A DNA stretch of 64,000 bases. It comes from Medicago truncatula. Lineage: Eukaryota; Streptophyta; Magnoliopsida; Fabales; Fabaceae. Position 1 is the first letter of the stretch, and each line of letters opens with the position of its first letter. Below the pieces are notes generated by a model that made no database searches, was not told the origin of the DNA, and worked only from the letters and a program-made list of their open reading frames with translations. A program made the translations under genes and the position numbers. The stretch covers positions 44,293,762 to 44,357,761 of the forward strand of contig NC_053042.1 in assembly GCF_003473485.1 (NCBI RefSeq), read 5' to 3'. Positions 1 to 13,200 of the stretch are shown in pieces.

Positions 1-146
1 AATGCTTGCGGTTCTATCTATATTATTGAACATTGTAGATATTTAACCTTCCTTCCACTGTCCGTTGACTCTCCTTCCCCTGATCATAGCTCAGGGAAGC
101 TTAAGCTTTACATGATTGTTAAGGGTCTAGAAAACTAATAAGGATC

Positions 147-382
147 TGTTGACCCAAACATTATGGGTGATATACCAGTAAGTAACTGGTTCAATGTGAT
201 ATACCAGTAATTTCGAGTTTGATTGGAGAGATGAATGACCAATAGAGAAGAGGACTATGAGCTGTTAATACTTAAAAATACTTTTTCTTCAACTTATGAC
301 ATTCCTATACTATCTCCCCATCTCTCTATTTTGCTCTTCCAACTATTTATCATCTCCAATTTTTAAACATGGTATCAAAGTG
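147..382 (+). mobile_element. LTR-like fragment with primer-binding-site motif, probable Ty1/copia fossil
   Basis: A stretch that begins TGTTGACC and ends TTAAACA is followed directly by TGGTATCAAAG, close to the initiator-Met tRNA primer-binding site (TGGTATCAGAG) that follows the 5' LTR in plant copia elements. The stretch would be an LTR of about 220 bp. No gag-pol coding and no second LTR is visible nearby, so it looks like an old, incomplete copy. It lies downstream of WRAP73 exon 2, probably within that gene's second intron. The family call rests only on the motif and its position. Confidence 0.35.
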
Positions 383-1394
383 GAATAATCAACCGTGACA
401 AAAAATCACAATTTCAACCACTGAGTTGTACTGTATCCTCTCTTTCTCTCTTTCGAGTAACAACGGTAGTTTATGTAATTTTAGATTTTTTTACCATGTC
501 TATTGTACATTGATATCAAATAGCTGACATGGTAGATTGCAGTGACGGATTTTTTGCCAACCTTGATGGCAAATATGTGAAGGATGTCAGAGCCACGGAG
601 TCTTACAAGGGAAATGAGGGCTTAAAAAAAAGGATAGTTGGCCTCCCAAAGGTGTCCACCGTACGTAATTGATGGCACTGCTATTACATGATTAGTCGTT
701 GTTATTGTTCTTGCATCCAGGATTGGACCCTAACATTTCCTTTAGAGGTGTTTGAATTTGATTATAGACTATTTTGATTTTGATTTGGTGGCTTAAGATG
801 ATCCGCCTAATTGTTTTCAATTGTGTGACATGGTAGGTTTCCATTGGCCGGTCCAATCTTGAAGGAAGGAGAAGGAAACAACAATGTATACACACTAGGC
901 AGATACGAGCTTTTAGTGAGGTGCAAAGTAGTAAGTGTTTGTTTAACAGGATAGTACACATGATAATTGTTTTGTTTATTTTAGGTTTTGTTTGGATTAT
1001 TAGAATGGGATAAAAAGAAGCAAAACAAAATGACACTAGTTGCCAATATTTGAATTGCTTAAAATAGGATAGAATGGACCTGAGGTAAGGGAATATATTC
1101 TATACCTATGGAATATAAATTTAACTACAAAGCTTTTACCATTTCGACCACTTCCCAAACAATGGTATGAAAACTTTCTTTTGTTTCGCCATAAAATGTC
1201 CAAACAATGGTATGCTATTTTTTTCCATTCCATTAACAGTTTGAATTGATATAGAATGGGAATTATCAGTGTTTCCTTAAATTCACATACGAGTTAAATT
1301 CAGTGGAATATTTTGAATCACATTTATGTTTACCAAGTCTCCCAGGTTAAGAGGGCTAGGAAAGAAAAATAGGAATTAGGAAGATAGTAGCTAC

Positions 1395-3224
1395 CTTGTA
1401 ATCAAGGGGTGAATCCCATATTACTATAGAACTATCGTCAGGTGACCATTCGACATCAGCCAAGTCTAGAGTGTCAACAGGAAACAGGCCCATTATTTCC
1501 CATGAATGACAAGATAACAGATTTATATGGTCTTTGCAATCACGCCTTGTACAAATTGCTGCAAATTTTCCATCTCTTGTAAAGGAAACCCCCTTAGAAG
1601 CATGCTTTGGCAACTGCAGATGCACACAAGCCGTGTTTACCAGTGACCAAACTGTTAAACGCAACTGAAAATCTGATGTCGTAAGTATGTGACGACTATC
1701 TGGGCTCCACCTAGCATATGCAATACCAGCAGGACCTTCGTCTATCTTGCATGTCCACTCTGGCTGGGTCAGTGACCAAGCCTGTATCATTGGCTTTTTA
1801 TAGAGACCGCAGAGAATGTACTCAGAATCAAGGGCCCATTCAATATAGCTAATTTTGTCCAAGCATGAAAACAATTGCACAACCTGCATAAGACGGAAAG
1901 AATGATTCAAAACCACAAACCAGAAGCAAATATTTGGAATCTCTCAGATGGAATATCTGCAAAATACCAAGTATATAATTTACCTATGGCACGTTAAACC
2001 TAGACACTAAAGTTCCAAATACATTCTTGTATTCTTTTATGTGAACTTATCAGGTCAAGAAAAAGAGTCATGCAAACCCACAGTACAATAGTATATGTTG
2101 GCATATAGAGAGAAAAAGAGAAACGTTGAGGCATTAGAGTAAAAAGTAATAATCGGAAAATGAGCTAAAAAGGAAAAGGACATACAATATGTGTTCTAAG
2201 TTGGCATTTAAATTTCAACAAGCACACTTGTTTAATTTTACTCGCTTTATATTCCAAAGTTTACCCAGTATTCAGAACTGCTGACCATGAACCAAGATTG
2301 CCTGCAGTTGACAATTTGACGCACTCACATAGTCAGCACATATGTGTTTGTTTGATCAAGATTGGACCATCCATATTTCAAGCTCGGTATTTTTTAGTTA
2401 AAAAAATAAAATCTGCATTGAAATATGAACCGTCCGATCTTCAATCCAACGGCCACAGATATGCTGACTGCGTGAATGCATCAAACTTCTTACCATAGCA
2501 TGTTGGATTTCAGATTCGAGGAGCATTAATCATTCACAATTAAGTGTTCACAATCTCCAGAAGTATTGCCTGAAATCCATCTAATTCCAATGATTTTAGT
2601 GTCTCCATTCGTAAACCCAAATTTTCGAAGACTCGCTTAACTTTAAATTTCCTATTTACAACATTATACAAGTTCATGTGACAACTACAACTCCATCACG
2701 TCTTACAAGTACTGAAAATCCTAAAACAACGGCTTCATGTTTTACATTTTACAATCTCTACTTAGATACTATCTAGTTGAGTTCTTAATTAAAAATTGAA
2801 TCACATTACCTATAATTTCTTCCAAAATTTAATTATCTAAGAACTAAGAACCCTAAAACTTTATTTCAGGAACCATATCATTGGTGCAAAGTATCCACCG
2901 GCTATGCCAATAATTAATCTCTGTCAGAGAACCCGACTGGCCACCTTTAGTGGGGTCACCCCTTTCAACCACATTTTTTCCATCTGGAAAGCTCGAACCC
3001 GAGACTTTGCTTAAGGGATCCGAGTCGAGTTTCACTCAGATCAATGTAACGTTGATAACCACCAGACAGAATTTTATCAAATTCAGAAGTAAATGAAATA
3101 ATGTTACCTTGAAAGAGAGGGTGTCACGAATGACGAGGCGATAATCAACAGCGACGGCTAAGAAACGAGCGTTGGGAGAGAAAGAAGAAGGACCTGTTTG
3201 TTTGTAACATTCAGTGAACTCCAT
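1395..3224 (-). CDS. WRAP73: WD-repeat protein WRAP73 (WDR8) type, first two coding exons; 3' part outside window
   Basis: Two exons read on the minus strand: exon 1 3224-3108 (39 codons, starts MEFTECYKQTG) and exon 2 1883-1395 (163 codons), joined in phase 0 with GT-AG borders. The 202 residues contain WD-type blades such as GIAYARWSPDSRHILT and DVEWSPDDSSIVIWDSP, in the order found in WRAP73/WDR8, a conserved protein of about 450 residues linked to centrosome and microtubule functions in animals and fungi. Its role in plants is less clear. After exon 2 a good donor (GTAGCT) is present, but no further exon is recognisable in bases 1-1394, so the rest must lie left of the window behind a long intron. 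The ATG at 3224 follows a short leader. Intron 1 (3107-1884) carries a SINE-like repeat in the sense direction. The family call is solid from the N-terminal order; the symbol is by resemblance. Confidence 0.8.
2865..3045 (-). repeat. SINE-like repeat in WRAP73 intron 1
   Basis: Read on the minus strand, this stretch carries a B-box-like motif (GGGTTCGAGC at about 3001-2992) about 45 bases after its left end, then a tail ending near the TTCCTGAAATAAAG sequence. This is the layout of tRNA-related SINEs. The A box is poor and I see no clear target duplication, so the class is tentative. Confidence 0.4.
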
Positions 3225-4580
3225 TATCACACCGCAAATTCAAGGGTTTCGTTTCGTTTCGTTTTTCAATTTTCAACTTTGAAAGAAGAAGGAAAAGATA
3301 ATGATATTATTAGTAGTAACCGTTTTCACTAATCATGCATGATTAATGTGAGTGAGTGCAGTTTGGTGTGATGAGAAGATGAATGAAGTGTTGTCAAGTG
3401 AAGACAGACCATTAGATCTGGAATGGTGGATCCATCCTTTTTGTTCTCATATACTTTTCACTTTTCAGACATCCAAACATTTCAAATTTTTCTTGTAAGC
3501 TTTAAATAGACCGTTAAATTAAATCCTAAATCATTTCTAAATTTTATTTTATCTTCTTTTATAAAAGGAAATGTTAACAGGGTTTTTGGGGCATTTTTTT
3601 ATGTAAAACACTTTAAATAGTAAGTTTTTAATGAAAAATTGTATATTGAATAAATTGGAAACTGTAATAATTGATTTTTTAAATGAATAATTATTAAATT
3701 TTGGATGCTTAAAGAGTATCTCGGAGGCACTCGTTAAAAAGACCCTAATTACAATAATGACAATTATCATCTTCGTCACGTGAGTTTAGCTCAATCTTGT
3801 TACTTACGTGAGATTGTTATTTGATATGATCATTAAACTATTTAATCATTGATATTTTTTAATGGATTTTGATAGAAGACACTTTTTATGAAGGTGTCTT
3901 TTAGCAAGTTATTATATGAACATTTGTTAAAAGACACCAAGTAATTTTTATGAAAGTATCTTTTAGTAAAGTTATAACTAAAAAGTGGAAATCACATCTT
4001 AAAGTGTGGGTTGGTAAAAGACAGGTGGTTTCTAGTAAAACCCTTTTTTAATTATATAAGTCTTATTCTTCTTCAAAAAAAAATTATATAAGTCTTATTA
4101 TAAAAAAAAAATCAAAAAATCTTTAAGAATCTATTAATCAATAATATTTTGAAAATCTCACGATGAAATAATTTTAATACTACTTTTCTTTCATAATATA
4201 TTAGCCTAATTTCTTTGTCATTTTTTTAAATTTCAAGTATTAGCCTCTAAAAAATTTCATCAAGTTTTGGTCCCTAGAAAATTTGTCACTGCCGCTTATG
4301 ATTCTTGTTTTTAAGTCAGCTCATATGTATGCTTCACAATTATGAAAGAATTTTATAGAGATATTTATAATATTATAACAATCTCTACCATAAAAAAATT
4401 AGAATTTTTCAACAATATATGAATTGAATATGAATTTTTTAAGTGTTGAACGTACAAATTCATATTTAATTCATCCATTATTAAATAAATTAATTTTTTT
4501 CAAGAAAAATCTTATAACGTACTAAACACAACTGCAAAATATAATTCGAAAATTTGAATGATATACACTAGATGTTCTAG
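3225..4580. other. Upstream region of WRAP73 and AT-rich intergenic DNA
   Basis: No coding sequence is supported. The part next to 3224 is the leader and promoter side of WRAP73. From about 3540 to 4060 there are several short repeats of the type GTGTCTTTTAGCAAG / AGTATCTTTTAGTAAAG, direct and inverted, which look like old MITE remnants. I could not define their ends. Confidence 0.5.
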
Positions 4581-4587
4581 GAAAAAC

Positions 4588-5190
4588 TATCAGCGCACAA
4601 GAGTTATGGAGGTATGAGGTTTAAAGACCTTACCGCTTTTAATTTGACAATGTGATTCAACTAATGTTTGCTTGTTCTTTTTTCATACAAGTTTGGCGCA
4701 TGTATGGTCTATGGGATGACATTCACGAGGCTATTATTGAAACTAGTACGACACATCAGACACCATCTTTCTTTTGTTACAACACCTCACGCTAAATTTT
4801 GCGCATAGAATGGTTAGTATGCTTTGGATTTTATGGAAACATCACAATCTCAAAGTGTGGGAAGATATTACCATAGCACTGCACACAAGTAGTCGACATA
4901 GCTCATCAACTGTTGGATGATTGGACTCTTGCAAATGCAGTGACAAACGTTCGTCGGAACCGACCACACACCGGTGAACCTCGACATTGGCAGCACACAA
5001 CAACAATTACCGGGTAGTCTTCTACATTTGTATGAGGGGATCATCAGGCTTGCATCATGACTTATGCTTCAACTCAAGTTCGTTGGCAACGCCCTTAACA
5101 CGGGCTTCTCAAATGCAACAAAGATGCATCCTTTTTAGGCCAGTTGAACAGACAAGTATTGACATGTGTTTGCGAGACGAGGACTAGTTT
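4588..5190 (+). mobile_element. LINE (non-LTR retrotransposon) remnant: RT tail, zinc-binding region and RNase H start
   Basis: Three pieces typical of the 3' half of plant L1-type LINE ORF2 occur in order: YGGMRFKDLTAFNLTM (about 4600-4655, reverse transcriptase C-terminal region), then a zf-RVT-like block beginning VWRMYGLWDDIHEA (about 4690), and then a region ending in SIDMCLRDED (to 5187), which matches the start of the RNase H-like domain (compare GIGICARDFDG at the 32894-33620 remnant). The pieces lie in different frames and much sequence between them is missing, so the copy is dead. It sits in the 4-kb gap between WRAP73 and LIN. Confidence 0.7.
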
Positions 5191-5384
5191 TTTATTTTTT
5201 TGTAAGAACCATGTGTTTTACCCTCATGTGCAACGTGGACGTCGGTGAAGCGCTACATCTTTCATTTTAACGTTAGATATTTTTATTTTAGGAATATGTT
5301 ACGAAATATAATTACATTATGTGTAATACTCGAATATAATTACGAAAAAAATTTGTTAAGAAAAATTTGAGTTTTTTTTAAGGT

Positions 5385-5500
5385 AAATTAGTCCATCTAA
5401 ATTTGTACAGGAAAATCGAATTTGAGACCTTGATGAAGAGTACGCTCCAAAGTCTCAAGCTAACACCATCTGACTCAAATGAGTTGTAAAATTTGAGTTT
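5385..5500 (-). repeat. Possible SINE remnant
   Basis: On the minus strand a motif resembling a tRNA B box (GGTCTCAAATTCGATT) follows a CATTTGAGTCAGATGGTG segment, the layout of legume tRNA-derived SINEs. No target duplication was found. Weak call. Confidence 0.3.
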
Positions 5501-6650
5501 TACGAAAGAGAGTTAAAACTGAGAGTGCTATATGAGAAATATGTACCTTTCAAGTTTCATATGCTTTTTAAGAGTCAATTCATAAAAAGCCAAGTCTAGT
5601 TACATTTGTAAGTAAAAAACAAATTTTTTTAGATTTATAATGTTTCTGGTCTATATACAAGTCAGATATATTAATTATTCAATAAACTTAAAAATTGTTT
5701 TTTATTTATAAATGCGATCAGGATTATAATTTATAATTTTACGTTTAGTTCAATTTTAAAAAGTAAAACTTATTTCATATTGGTAAGGAGTTTATTTGTT
5801 TTTGTTTAAGGAAGAATGTTATTATAGGAGTTGAAAATTGCTAAAGTCGGTAAACTCCTGATAGGGCCTATAAAAAGGAGTTAAGCAACTCCAATTTAGT
5901 TAGACCATATTGACTATTCTCCATAAAATGTAAGAGAAATACTTTGAATATAAACTTTTCATAAACAATAATTTATTTATTTTAACATTATTTTATAAAA
6001 TTTATATAAAAAACTATACATACTTGTCCATAAAAAAAGTGAAGCTATATATGCCGCCGAAAGCATGTTAGGCAAAAAAATATTGGAAATTTAGGGTTGG
6101 TAGAATCATTTTAATATTTTCTACTACTCCTATGTAGCTAATAAGTAAATTTATTTTCACATTTTCACTCCTTCAAGCATGTATAGTAAGAGACCAAGAG
6201 TCCAAACCTAAAAGCCAACGGTTGTTTGTGTTTTTGTCAATGCAATATACAACCAATCATTTCCTAATGATTTAAGCATAAACTATATAATACAAATACA
6301 TGTAACCTTTGCACAATATAATAATAAATAATCTATGTGCCTTAGTCCGCGCTTTGTTTTGCTTCTGTCATCACATTAACATATATGCCGGCATAGCTAT
6401 TTCCATCCTTAGTGTTACTAATTTTGTTTTTCTATACCATATGCAGGCAAACACATAGTCTTCTTATACACCTTTTTTCTGATTTTTTCTTCTTGCAAGA
6501 AACGTGTTGGCTTATTCATCATGTCAATCTCATAATTTATGTCTCTTTCTTTGATCATAATTAACTTTAAGTCAAAGACTCAAATCCGAGTGTCATTAAT
6601 TCTTATACTTTGTTTCTGAATATTTGAGTACTTTCATCATCTTCTATTGC

Positions 6651-6674
6651 AGCTAGCTAGCTAGCTAGCATGCC
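6651..6674. repeat. Short AGCT/TAGC microsatellite upstream of LIN
   Basis: A run of GCTA units, GCAGCTAGCTAGCTAGCTAG, lies in the upstream region of LIN. It is a simple self-complementary repeat with no assigned role. Confidence 0.7.
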
Positions 6675-7199
6675 AAGTCATCATCAGTTGCATCTCTTGA
6701 AGGATCAAAGTGGGAAATTTTAGTGGTTGAAAAGAAGCTATAAGGTCTAACACTTGATACCTATTTTGAAGATCCTAATCTGTTTTAGTTTACTTGGTCT
6801 CAACTTTAGGATATAAGGATAGATTATTCAAATATGTATGACAAAAATGTTTGCTTCAAAAGGTCTCGAGTCAATATGAACTGCTTTTGGAGGATTCATG
6901 TCCATTGCACATAAATTTTGACCATTCTTAAGTTTCGTTTGACTTGGCTGAAAGATGTATAGATGTTGACTTAGAAATATCTTGTTGAGGTTTAAAGTTC
7001 TGATTTGATTTGGAAATTAGGTTGGTATTTAACATCCTGGTATACTTAGATGATTTTAGTTTGTTTCCTAAATGATAGTTTATGCTTAATTAATACTAAC
7101 ATCACCTTATCAGTTATTTGCTTTAATTTACCTTTATGTCGGATGAATTTGTACTTTTCAAGTAACTAGGGTTTTTTATATGTCATGAACAATGCTTTA

Positions 7200-7237
7200 T
7201 TAGTTTTTTTTTTTTTTTTTGTGATTTTTCTTGATAG
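7200..7237 (+). promoter_or_regulatory. Probable 5'UTR intron acceptor directly in front of the LIN start codon
   Basis: A long pyrimidine tract (T run from about 7206) leads to TTCTTGATAG immediately before the ATG at 7238. The tract plus AG has the form of a splice acceptor, so the leader is probably spliced and the promoter lies further upstream, perhaps before 6700. This is inferred from sequence form only. Confidence 0.45.
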
Positions 7238-10200
7238 ATGTCGGGGAATTTCAGATTCATGATGGATCAGAAGGATATTGTTAGATTCTTGACTACAACT
7301 ATAGATAGTTTCATTCAAGATAGGTTAATCAACAAAGAACAAAGAACACAACATAAAGATCAATGTGCTGAGAGATTAGCAGCTGAAGATGGAAACACTG
7401 ACAAAGAAACTGAGGTAGAATATTCTGATCAAGCAGTATTAGCAAATTTGGATTGGGGTATTGAGGCTCTTGAAGAAGCTATTAATACCTATAATATGGA
7501 AACTAAGCTTGCAAGATTAGATTATGCTGAGAAAATGTTGCAAGTGTGTGCAATGTTGAATCCTAAGCAAAAAACTGCTGGAGTACCAAATTCATATTTA
7601 TCAGCTTGGGCACATTTGAATTTATCCTATTTATGGAAGTTGAGGAACAATATTAAGAGTTGTATTTATCATTCTCTTGAGATGTTCATTGTGGACCCTT
7701 TTTTCTCTAGGATTGATTTTGCTCCTGAATTATGGAAAAACCTGTTTCTTCCACATATGAGTTCAATTGTAGGGTGGTATTCAGAGGAGAGACATAAGCT
7801 TATGATGGAAGTGTTACCTGAATCTACTGATTTTTCTTATACTGCTGATTTTGATAAAGTTTTCAACGAGTCTTTGGTATTTTCTATGAGGCCGAATCAG
7901 CTTGAGAAACTGCAAAAACTTGAGCAGCTTTATGGAGAGTCATTAGATGAGAACACAAGGCTATATGCAAAATATTATAATGATTGTATGAACCCTGATT
8001 CTACCTCAAGCAAGAAGGTTGTTCCTATGTTGCCAATTGCTGAGCCGCCGATGACTCCTTTGCATGAGTTGAGCCGGTCTGTTCCTGATTTTGTAAAGTT
8101 TGGTCCTATATTGCCCAAGAGTTCTGGATTTTCTATGACAACAAGAAGATCTAATGATGGTTTAAATGAAACAACCAGGTAAGGGTTATGCAGTGGAATT
8201 TTGAATTCTTCGAATCCGTGAGTCTCAATGAACTTCGGGATATGGCTATGCGATGAGACCATTATATTGTATTTTTTTCCTAATATATACTTCAGTTTTT
8301 CAGATAATATTTTAATATACAAATTCTACTCATGTGTTTTATGATTCAGTACCAAAACAACTTAGCTTAAGAAAGTTCAACATGCATTTTATTTCATCTG
8401 AACCTCCTAATTCTTGCATGTACTTTTCGGATTCTGAATTTCAACAGAGAGAATATAGCTTCAAATTCCAACCATTCAAAGGGGGAACAATCATCACTAT
8501 GGGCTGCTAAGGTAATAGAAAGTTATCTATATGTTTGTTTATTGCTAATAATATAGCTTTTGATCAATGGATTTATAGTAGCACATTCATATAGGCGTTA
8601 TGATAAATTACCTTATGCAGGAGAGCATAATTGAAGAGATTGAAGACGATTTGGATTCTGAGCATTATGATGCATCTGTGGATTCCGATAAAATCAATAT
8701 TTTCTCACCTGAACCTAAGAAAAATATCAAGGATGAAGATGTTGAACCAAAAGTATATCGATCAAACCAGAAGAATCAAATGAATTCTCCCAATATCTCT
8801 CCTATGGAATCTCCAAGAAGAGCTTCAAATTATTCATCTACAAATCCTCTCCGTAGGAAAAAAGAATCGAAGTTTTTGCGGTTACTATCTAATCGTTTTA
8901 CGGGATCAATTGTTTCTGATCACTCTCTATCATCATCTCCAGACACGAGCTCCGATCATATTTTCACTGGCGATGAAGAAGTTATGGTATGTTAGATAAT
9001 ATATACATAATCCTATTATTTATTACTAGTCCGAACTTAAATATAAGCAAACAAATGCATGTATCTGGTCCATATACATATACTTTTTATGCTTATTTTG
9101 AAGTCTAGAGGGAGTATGTATTACTCATAGCTTTTTTATGGTTGGTGGATGTAGTTACTATATTTCAAGTTCAACTATGCAATGTAACAGTTATTTGGGA
9201 TATAGGTCAGGAATAATATTAAGAGGAAGAATGATAGTCAAACACCAAGTATGAATCAAGACAATGAAAATAGTTTGGTGCTGAATGACAGGTAATTACC
9301 ACTTTTTTTTATTTATGAGATATTCTTTTTATATTCTAGGATTCTCATTATAGTTCTCATGCTACTGTTTGGGTTAGTGACAAATAAATAATATTATTTC
9401 CTTCCTAATTTTCAACTTTCTTTGCCCTTTTGAGTTTGCAGTTCACATTGTGAAAGTGAAGATGGTTATCAAAGCTCTAGTTCATTTCCAAAACTAGAGA
9501 AACTGACTATTGGATCAAAACCACCAAAAGATTTTGTTTGTCCAATCACAGGTCAGATATTTAGTGATCCTGTCACCCTTGAAACAGGCCAAACCTATGA
9601 AAGAAAAGCTATTCAAGAGTGGCTTGGAACAGGAAACACAACGTGCCCCATCACGCGACAGGCTCTCTCCGCAAACATCTTGCCAAAAACAAACTATGTT
9701 TTGAAGAGATTGATAGTATCATGGAAAGAACAGAATCCTGAACTAGCTCAAGAATTCTCAAATTCTAACACACCAAGGGGTTCTTCATGTTCTCCCTCTG
9801 CAAAAGACATCACAATGGTTTCGAGTATACAAAGAACAACTGATTCACCAAGTCAGAAGTACAAAGACGATTACATTAGACAAAGGAACAACAGATTTAC
9901 GAGGGTTTCTGTCGGTGCATCTCCAACTAGTGTGTTATCGCAAGCTGCAGTTGAAACGATTATAAATTCCTTGACACCTTACATCACAAGTCTATGTACA
10001 TCAGAAAACTTGCAGGACTGTGAACAAGCTGTATTGGAAATAGCAAGATTGTGGAAGGATTCTAAGACCGATCCTCAGATTCATTCTTATTTATCAAAGC
10101 CAACAGTTGTAAGTGGTTTAGTAGAAATTCTCTCGGCTTCTCTAAATAGAGAAGTTCTGAGAAGATCAATTTATATTCTTTCAGAGCTAATCTTTTCAGA

Positions 10201-13200
10201 TGAAAGAGTTGGAGAAACACTTAACAGTGTAGATTCTGATTTTGATTGCTTGGCTATGCTACTTAAGAATGGTTTGGCCGAGGCTGCACTACTCATTTAC
10301 CAACTAAGGCCAGTTTTTGCTCAGCTTTCAGAACATGAACTAATACCCTCTCTTATCCAAGTGATCCAGAACAAAAGTGAGGATATAGATGATTTTCAGT
10401 TAGCAATAGACCCTAAAGCTGCCGCCATAGCAATTCTTGAGCAAATTTTAATAGGAGGGGATGAATATAATAGGTCAGTCAATGCTTCAAGTGTTATCTC
10501 AGCAAACGGAATTCCAGCCATAGTTAAGTATTTGGACAAAACCGAAGGAAGGAGACCTGTAATTTCCATACTTTTGTGTTGTATGCAAGCTGAAAAAAGT
10601 TGCAAGAGCTCAATAGCAAATAGAATTGAATTGTCACCTGTTCTTGAATTATTTCACGCTGGAAACGATAGCGTGAGAGGAATCTGTGTGGAGTTTCTCT
10701 CAGAACTGGTTCGATTGAATAGGTAACTTACAATAAGCAAAACTTTCCTTTCCCTTCAATTAAAGCAGTCATTTACCTGTTACTGTTTTCACCTTGTTCA
10801 ATATTTTGGAGATGCATAACTAGAGTCTTGTCCCTCAAATTCAATGCTAACTTTTTGGAACTGATATAAACCATACTATCATTCATTTGAGAAGTATCAC
10901 CTTTATGTTTACAGTAAAATGGAGAAACTAAAGCATCAATGAAAAGCACAGATTTTTCACATGACTCAGCAATAGGCATACCTAAATATTTTCCTATTAA
11001 GCACTCCCCACATGTTAAGAAAAAATGTACTGTTGAGTCACTCCTCGTCCAACACCAATTTTAGTATTTTGTTTTTATGATTATACAGAAGGACGTCCAG
11101 CAACCAGACATTACAGATAATCAAGGATGAAGGAGCTTTCAGTACAATGCATACATTTCTTGTATATCTACAGATGGCTCCAATGGAACATCAAATTGCC
11201 GTTGCCAGTCTTCTTCTTCAACTTGATCTTTTGGTTAGCCTTGTTAGATGAATTTATTGTTCTTAAAATGTAACTTTGCTCTCTTTTTGCCTCAATATAT
11301 TTTTTGTTCTTGTCAAACTATTCAGGCTGAGCCACGAAAGATGAGCATTTACAGGGAAGAAGCTGTAGAGACACTGATAGAAGCACTTTGGCAAAAGGAC
11401 TTCTCAAATAATCAAATGAAGGCTTTAGATGCTTTGCTATTTCTTATTGGACATGTCACTTCCTCAGGAAAGTCATATACTGAAGCTGGATTGCTGAAGA
11501 TTGCAGGATTTGATCAACCTTACAATGTTTTAATGAAGGCCGAGCAATTGGGGCACTCAGACAATGATTTCATGGAAACAATGGTTTGAGGATATGTGGC
11601 ATTTCAATTGTTATTTTGAGTATTGTTGATAATTGATTTCGTACGATACTAATACAAACTTTTCTTACACAGGAGGATGAAAAAAACGCCATGAAATCTT
11701 GGCAGAAAAGGGTAGCTTCTGTACTTTGCAATCATGAAAACGGTTCAATATTTCAAGCTTTGGAAGAATGCCTAAAGAGTAACTCCTTAAAGATGGCAAA
11801 ATCTTGCCTTGTCCTTGCCACATGGCTGACACACATGCTCTTTACTCTACCTGATACTGGTGTAAGGGATGTTGCTCGGAAATCCCTGCTTGAGGCACTT
11901 ATGAATGTCCTCCAGTCATCCAAGAACCTGGAGGAAAAGATCCTAGCATCCCTAGCTTTGAAGTCTTTCATTAGTGATCCAAGTAGTTTTTTTTTTTATA
12001 CTAGTTGAAAACATTATCAAGGTCTTTATTATACAAAGGAGTACACTAAATGAGAAAATGTAATGTTGCAGCTGTTCACGAAGTACTTAGAGTTTATGCT
12101 AAAAGCATCTACAGAATCTTGAGGAAGCTGAAGAAATATTCAACAGTTGCAGCTGATATTTTGAAAGCCTTGCTAAACTTAAATTCTGTTGATGTGGTAA
12201 GTTTAGTGGTGATTTAGGATATAGTTCATTTCATATAATATATCTTCTTAGAGAAAGTAACTATTTTAGTCCTCTATTCTATAGACAGAGTTGTGGAGTT
12301 GTAAAGAAGTAGTTGAGTTAGATTTGAGCTCAAATGGAGAGGTGCTTTCTTTGCATTACCTGAATGGTCAGGTCTTGAGTGGACATGCTGATGGAACTAT
12401 CAAGGTAGAGTATCCTAACAATCAGAAACAGTGTGGTTGTGCGTTTGTCTAGCTGTTCATTTTAACAATATAAATTCCTCCTAGGTATGGGACGCAAGGA
12501 AGAGAATACCTAGGGTGATTCAAGAAACTCGCGAGCACAAGAAAGCTGTTACATCTCTTTGTTCTTCAGTTGATAAACTATACAGTTCTTCCTTGGACAA
12601 AACAATCCGGGTAACTCGTCAAGCCATGTCATAGAAAAAATTGGTCAAATATTTTGTTGTGCATACCAATTAATGTTGCTAATATTTGAGGTGATGAGGC
12701 ATACTAAATAATTAATGAATTTTACCAGAATAAACAAATATAAATGGCTAGACTCAACAATTAACATATAAAATGCCATGCATTCTATAATTGAAAGCAA
12801 CATAAAGTAAAAATAGTACTTGATATCTTAACTTTCCAAATTACCTGCATCTTTTTGTTAACCCACTAGATTGATCTTAATACATGATATGCACCATTGA
12901 ATAATATTTCTTATGTACAGGTTTGGACAATTAAACCTGACGGGATTAAATGTATAGATGTTTATGACGTTAAGGAGGCAGTGTATGAGCTAGCAGCCAA
13001 TGCTAAATTGGCATGCTATGTAACTCAAGGAACGGGAGTTAAGGCAAGCCTTATATGTTGTTGAACAACTCATTAAGAAATCCAGTTCCATCATAAGATA
13101 AAATTGATAAAATTTGATATTTACAGGTTTTTAATTGGTTAGATGCTCCAAAGTTCATCAATTTCAACAAATATGTGAAATGCCTTGCTGTTTCCGGGGA

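Noticed and set aside
692-1233. Two minus-strand open frames of 114 and 65 codons left of WRAP73 exon 2
   Set aside because: Composition is that of AT-rich noncoding DNA and nothing resembles the missing WRAP73 exons.
2298-2498. Plus-strand open frame of 66 codons
   Set aside because: It lies inside WRAP73 intron 1 on the opposite strand and has no family resemblance; the segment looks like repeat DNA.
7975-8322. Minus-strand open frame of 115 codons over LIN exon 1
   Set aside because: It is antisense to the end of a well-supported LIN exon and its intron, without homology.
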